Shown here one piece after another: positions 61,161 to 64,000 of a stretch of 64,000 nt of DNA. The translations under genes and the position numbers were made by a program. The stretch's first letter is position 1, and each line of letters opens with the position of its first letter. The notes under the pieces are model-generated. The model searched no databases. It worked only from the letters and a program-made list of their open reading frames with translations, and was not told the origin of the DNA. Origin of the DNA: CALGTL01 sp963579135 (lineage in GTDB: Bacteria > Chloroflexota > Dehalococcoidia > Lucifugimonadales > Australimonadaceae); the NCBI GenBank assembly GCA_963579135.1, contig CAUZFB010000002.1, forward strand, positions 50,260-114,259. The letters run 5' to 3'.

Positions 61161-62084
61161 TTACGTTAGGGCGTCCAGAGCGTCTAGGCCTCCGATAACC
61201 ACCGTTTCTGCTCCTGACGCGATGCGCTTAACCAAGCCCGTCAGCACCTTGCCGGGGCCAATCTCCACGTAACGCTCCACCCCATTCGCCGCCATGTACT
61301 CGATGGCCTCCTGCCAATAGACGCACCCGCAGAGCTGGTCGGCGAGTTCACCCCGAATCTCGTCACCCGTTACCAGCGGCGTCCCCGTCGTATTGCCGAT
61401 CACCGGCGATTTAGGTATACCGAATGTGGTCTCGGCGAACAGCCGATCCATCTCGTCCTGCGCGGGCCGCATCACCTCCGTGTGAAAAGCTCCCGCCACG
61501 TCCAGCGGCAGCGCCCGGCGCGCCCCGGCCTCCTTGGCTCGCTCGATCGCCGCATCTAGCGCTTCCGTGGGCCCCGCAATGACGATCTGCTGCTCGCTGT
61601 TGGCATTGGCGACCTGAGCGCCTGTGCCCTCGCAAGCGGCCTGCGCAGCGCCCAGAGTCAGGCCGATCAACGCGGCCATCCCACTAGGCGTCGCCTCCGC
61701 TGCGGCCTGCATGAGCTCACCACGGCGGCGCACCAAACGCAGGGCCTGCGCGAAGTCCAGCGCACCCGCTGCAACGAGCGCCGTGTACTCACCCAAGCTG
61801 TGGCCCGCAACGAATGTCGGCTGGGGCATCGAATCGCCCATGCGCTCTTCGAGCGCACGAAGCAGTGCGATGCTCGCCGTCAGGATCGCGGGCTGGGCGT
61901 TGTGCGAGCGAACCAACTCTTCGGCTGGCCCTTCGAGGATGATCTTGCTCAGGCTCGTGCCCAAGACATCGTTAGCTTCATCGAACACCGCCCTGGCGGC
62001 GGCAGACGCAACGAACACGTCGGCACCCATGCCGACCTCTTGGGCGCCCTGGCCAGGGAACAGAAACGCAGTGGTGACATTCAT
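61161..62084 (-). CDS. fabD: FabD, malonyl-CoA:ACP transacylase
   Basis: This 307-residue protein opens AFLFPGQGAQEVGMGADVF. The nucleophile serine lies in VAGHSLGEYTALVAAGALDF, and the histidine partner is in VAGAFHTEVMRPA. It loads malonyl groups on acyl carrier protein, whose gene is close by. No good ribosome site is visible, and TTATCT abuts the ATG. Confidence 0.95.
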   Translation of the reverse strand: MNVTTAFLFPGQGAQEVGMGADVFVASAAARAVFDEANDVLGTSLSKIILEGPAEELVRSHNAQPAILTASIALLRALEERMGDSMPQPTFVAGHSLGEYTALVAAGALDFAQALRLVRRRGELMQAAAEATPSGMAALIGLTLGAAQAACEGTGAQVANANSEQQIVIAGPTEALDAAIERAKEAGARRALPLDVAGAFHTEVMRPAQDEMDRLFAETTFGIPKSPVIGNTTGTPLVTGDEIRGELADQLCGCVYWQEAIEYMAANGVERYVEIGPGKVLTGLVKRIASGAETVVIGGLDALDALT

Positions 62085-62226
62085 AGATAACTCAAATCAC
62101 GCCTGCCCAAGGGGGGGCATGGCAAAAATCGACGCCCACCCCGTAGCCGGGAGTAGACGCAACTTACCCCCGGTCAGGCCTTTCCTCGGTCTGCCGTAGG
62201 AACAAGGACATCCGGGGGCGGGATAT

Positions 62227-62415
62227 TTAGGCGAGCTCAGTTTCGGCGCTCAGGACATCACGACCGCGGTAGAAACCGCAGGCCGGGCACACGTGGTGCA
62301 GCTTCATCGGACGGTGGCAGTGCGAGCACTCAACCACGTGAGGAAGCTTGATTGCCTGGTGGGCACGGTGAGAACCAACGCTGGCCTTGGATCGCTTACG
62401 TTTAGGTACAGGCAT
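62227..62415 (-). CDS. rpmF: 50S ribosomal protein L32
   Basis: This 62-residue protein opens PVPKRKRSKASVGSHRAH. It has zinc-ribbon pairs CSHC and CPAC, so it is the zinc-binding form. It follows yceD by 3 bases, the usual order. Confidence 0.97.
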   Translation of the reverse strand: MPVPKRKRSKASVGSHRAHQAIKLPHVVECSHCHRPMKLHHVCPACGFYRGRDVLSAETELA

Positions 62416-62418
62416 GAA

Positions 62419-62949
62419 CTATCTCAACAACTCTCGTAACTTTTCCCATCGAGGGTCTAACTCATCTTCGCAGTCGTGGGCATTCTCATTGAGGTCCACT
62501 CCGCACTGCGGGCAGATTCCCAAACAATCTTCCTTGCACATCGGGGCCAGCAGGAGCCCGGCCAACCGATACTGTAGCAACGTGTCCGTTAAATCCAACT
62601 CGTGGTGATCGTCGATGCTTCTCGTATCCGCATCGTTAGCATCACGGTCGTCGACCCGAACGCGAGCGCCCGTGGCCAAATCCACATGGGGCAGGTACTC
62701 ATCATCGATCTGCGCCGGAACCGGGTACTCCATCGGATTCAAACACCGTGAGCACTCGCTCGACACCATCATCTCAACAGGCCCTGATACCCACACGCCT
62801 CGGTCGGTCTTGGTGAGCTTCAGCGCACCAGTAACCGTGCCAAGCACCGAACCATCGGAGTCCAAGAGTGAGTCACTAAGCTCAAAAGACCGAGCCGCAC
62901 CCACCGTCTCCTTGAGGAGTTGCGCGACATTGACCTTCATCTCCAGCAC
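62419..62949 (-). CDS. yceD: YceD/DUF177 protein
   Basis: This 176-residue protein has SECSRCLNPMEYPVPAQIDDEYLP and CKEDCLGICPQCGVDLNE, the cysteine-bearing DUF177 core. The family has a role in 23S rRNA maturation or assembly and is nearly always next to rpmF. GTG is the start, with GGAGG 6 bases upstream. Confidence 0.93.
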   Translation of the reverse strand: MLEMKVNVAQLLKETVGAARSFELSDSLLDSDGSVLGTVTGALKLTKTDRGVWVSGPVEMMVSSECSRCLNPMEYPVPAQIDDEYLPHVDLATGARVRVDDRDANDADTRSIDDHHELDLTDTLLQYRLAGLLLAPMCKEDCLGICPQCGVDLNENAHDCEDELDPRWEKLRELLR

Positions 62950-62973
62950 GCTCCACCTCCCCGCAACCCGAAT

Positions 62974-62979
62974 AGTATA
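62974..62979 (-). promoter_or_regulatory. -10 box of yceD-rpmF (TATACT)
   Basis: TATACT lies 24 bases before the yceD GTG on the minus strand. No -35 consensus is clear. Confidence 0.45.
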
Positions 62980-63011
62980 CGCCAGGAAACGCTATCGGGG
63001 CCAATGCGCGC

Positions 63012-63419
63012 CTACGCCTGCCCTCGTTGATACGCCGCGATAGCCCCCGCAATAGCCGCCCGGATGTGTTCCATCCGAGCGCCGGGGCCGAAGATCGCGA
63101 CAACTCCCATCTCCAGCAACGCAGCACGGTCGTGCTCGGGGATGATCCCGCCCACGGCCACGGGCACAGTGTCCAGGCCACGATCGGCCAGCGCATCCAT
63201 CACGCGTGGCACCAACTCCATGTGCGCCCCCGACAGGATGCTCAGGCCCACCAGATCAGAGCCCAACTCCTCGGCTTGAGCAGCAATCTCCTCTGCGGTG
63301 CGCCTGATCCCCGTGTAGTCGACCTCGAAGCCCGCGTCACGCAGCGAACGCACCACCATCCGGGCCCCGCGATCATGGCCGTCCAACCCAGGTTTCGCAA
63401 TCAGCACCCTGCTAGTCAT
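63012..63419 (-). CDS. Methylmalonyl-CoA mutase B12-binding domain (separate subunit)
   Basis: This 135-residue protein has the full B12 set: KPGLDGHDRGARMV (D-x-H-x-x-G), LSILSGAHM (S-x-L) and VAVGGIIP (GG). It is a stand-alone small subunit, as in archaea and some bacteria; the large subunit is not in the window. With the epimerase encoded just before it, it points to propionyl-CoA metabolism. ATG at 63419 is chosen; a GTG one codon upstream overlaps the epimerase stop. Confidence 0.92.
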   Translation of the reverse strand: MTSRVLIAKPGLDGHDRGARMVVRSLRDAGFEVDYTGIRRTAEEIAAQAEELGSDLVGLSILSGAHMELVPRVMDALADRGLDTVPVAVGGIIPEHDRAALLEMGVVAIFGPGARMEHIRAAIAGAIAAYQRGQA

Positions 63420-63421
63420 CA

Positions 63422-63850
63422 CTAGTGTTCGTCTCGCGGCTTCACAATCTCGATCAGCACGCCGTGCGTTGACGACGGATGCGTGAACGCGATCCGGCCA
63501 CCCAGCCCTTCACGCGGGCCGTCGATAATCGGGATGCCCAGCGCCTCAAGCTCCTTCGCCTTCGCATCGGTGTCCTCAACCGTGAACGCCATGTGGTGCA
63601 CACCCTCGCCGTGACGCTCTATGAAGCGCCCGATAGTCGTATCGGCACGCAGGGGCTGCAGCAACTCGATGTGCGTCTCACCTTGATGGATAAACGCCGC
63701 GAGCAGGCCCTGCTCCTCGTTCCGGATTAACTCAGCGTCTGGCGACTGATACAACTCGCGGAACTGCTTCAACGACGCCTTCAGATCAGCAGTCGCGATC
63801 CCGATATGGTTGATCGCGCCAACCTTGGTGTTAGGCGTGAATAGTGTCAC
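63422..63850 (-). CDS. mce: Methylmalonyl-CoA epimerase
   Basis: This 142-residue VOC-fold enzyme has INHIGIATADL, HIELLQPL, EGVHHMAFTVED and GVLIEIVKP, which carry the metal histidines and glutamate. It converts the (S) and (R) forms of methylmalonyl-CoA. GTG is the start with AAGGAG 6 bases upstream. Its stop touches the next gene's start. Confidence 0.94.
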   Translation of the reverse strand: MTLFTPNTKVGAINHIGIATADLKASLKQFRELYQSPDAELIRNEEQGLLAAFIHQGETHIELLQPLRADTTIGRFIERHGEGVHHMAFTVEDTDAKAKELEALGIPIIDGPREGLGGRIAFTHPSSTHGVLIEIVKPRDEH

Positions 63851-63970
63851 AACTGCTCCTTAATAACCTGCTCACCGTGGCCAACCGGGCCACCCTGGCA
63901 TGGTATCCCTGGGATCCACTGCCAGGAAGTACCAGTCGATCCAGCTCATGGGCTTTGCCCGTCGCAACAA

Positions 63971-64000
63971 TCACGCCCCCCCCCCGGAGCGCCAAGCGAT
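63971..64000. repeat. Partial copy of the dispersed repeat, cut by the window edge
   Basis: A C10 run is followed by GGAGCGCCAAGCGAT. It resembles the block at 47682-47715 over about 30 bases. The gap from 63851 holds no gene; a short GTGGCC/GGCCAC inverted repeat lies at 63877-63893. Confidence 0.45.

Noticed and set aside
1..64000. tRNA, rRNA, CRISPR and transposase genes
   Set aside because: All gaps longer than about 100 bases were read for cloverleaf features, spaced direct repeats and transposase remains; none was convincing.

Overview
The window is a gene-dense, G+C-rich bacterial chromosome segment. The gene families fit a Chloroflexota-like bacterium, possibly the SAR202/Dehalococcoidia side of the phylum. 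This is inferred from three phthalate-dioxygenase-type Rieske oxygenases, two amidohydrolase-2 proteins, VOC, RidA and MmgE/PrpD proteins set among housekeeping genes, an archaeal-style split Mrp antiporter and separate methylmalonyl-CoA mutase B12 domain and epimerase genes. No rRNA, tRNA, CRISPR array, phage or transposase gene was seen. The taxonomic placement is not proven.

Layout. 1-2012: an edge-truncated NTF2-like protein, a divergent YchF-like GTPase and a headless response-regulator remnant. 2071-9737 (minus): an eleven-gene overlapping operon for an Mrp/Mbh-type cation/proton antiporter with three large antiporter-like subunits. 9900-16597: an unknown protein, a double-VOC protein, a RidA protein, a Rieske oxygenase, an amidohydrolase and an MFS carrier. 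16875-25545: a small DUF4177-like protein and an arginine operon (argJ, argB, a UPF0182 membrane protein, argD, argG) ending in an EamA carrier. 25887-28916: argH, rpe and two FKBP-type prolyl isomerases, one of them a lipoprotein. 29018-34742: rpmB, fakA-fakB, mnmA-rnhB, rsfS and ndk.

34911-44575 (minus): an amidohydrolase, thiL-tsaE-tsaB, two tandem Rieske oxygenase paralogues, an MmgE/PrpD protein and MgtE. 44645-52338 (plus): a phosphodiesterase, rpsP-khpA-rimM, yebC, and ruvC-ruvA-methyltransferase-uvrB. 52361-55483: a two-domain RidA protein, an unknown lipoprotein, and a DUF59 protein next to an Mrp-type ATPase that lacks the usual CXXC. 55487-63850 (minus): ftsK, RNase J, family-4 uracil-DNA glycosylase, acpP, nusB, fabD, rpmF, yceD, and the methylmalonyl-CoA B12 domain with its epimerase.

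Points of most interest. (1) Two genes appear to start with ATA, each inside an ATAG overlap with the preceding TAG stop. (2) The antiporter operon has three large subunits, one lacking the usual TM7 lysine. (3) Several genes have a TANNNT box 6-9 bases before the start codon, which suggests leaderless transcripts. (4) Long G/C homopolymers and a dispersed repeat lie between genes. All calls come from reading the sequence; no database search was possible.
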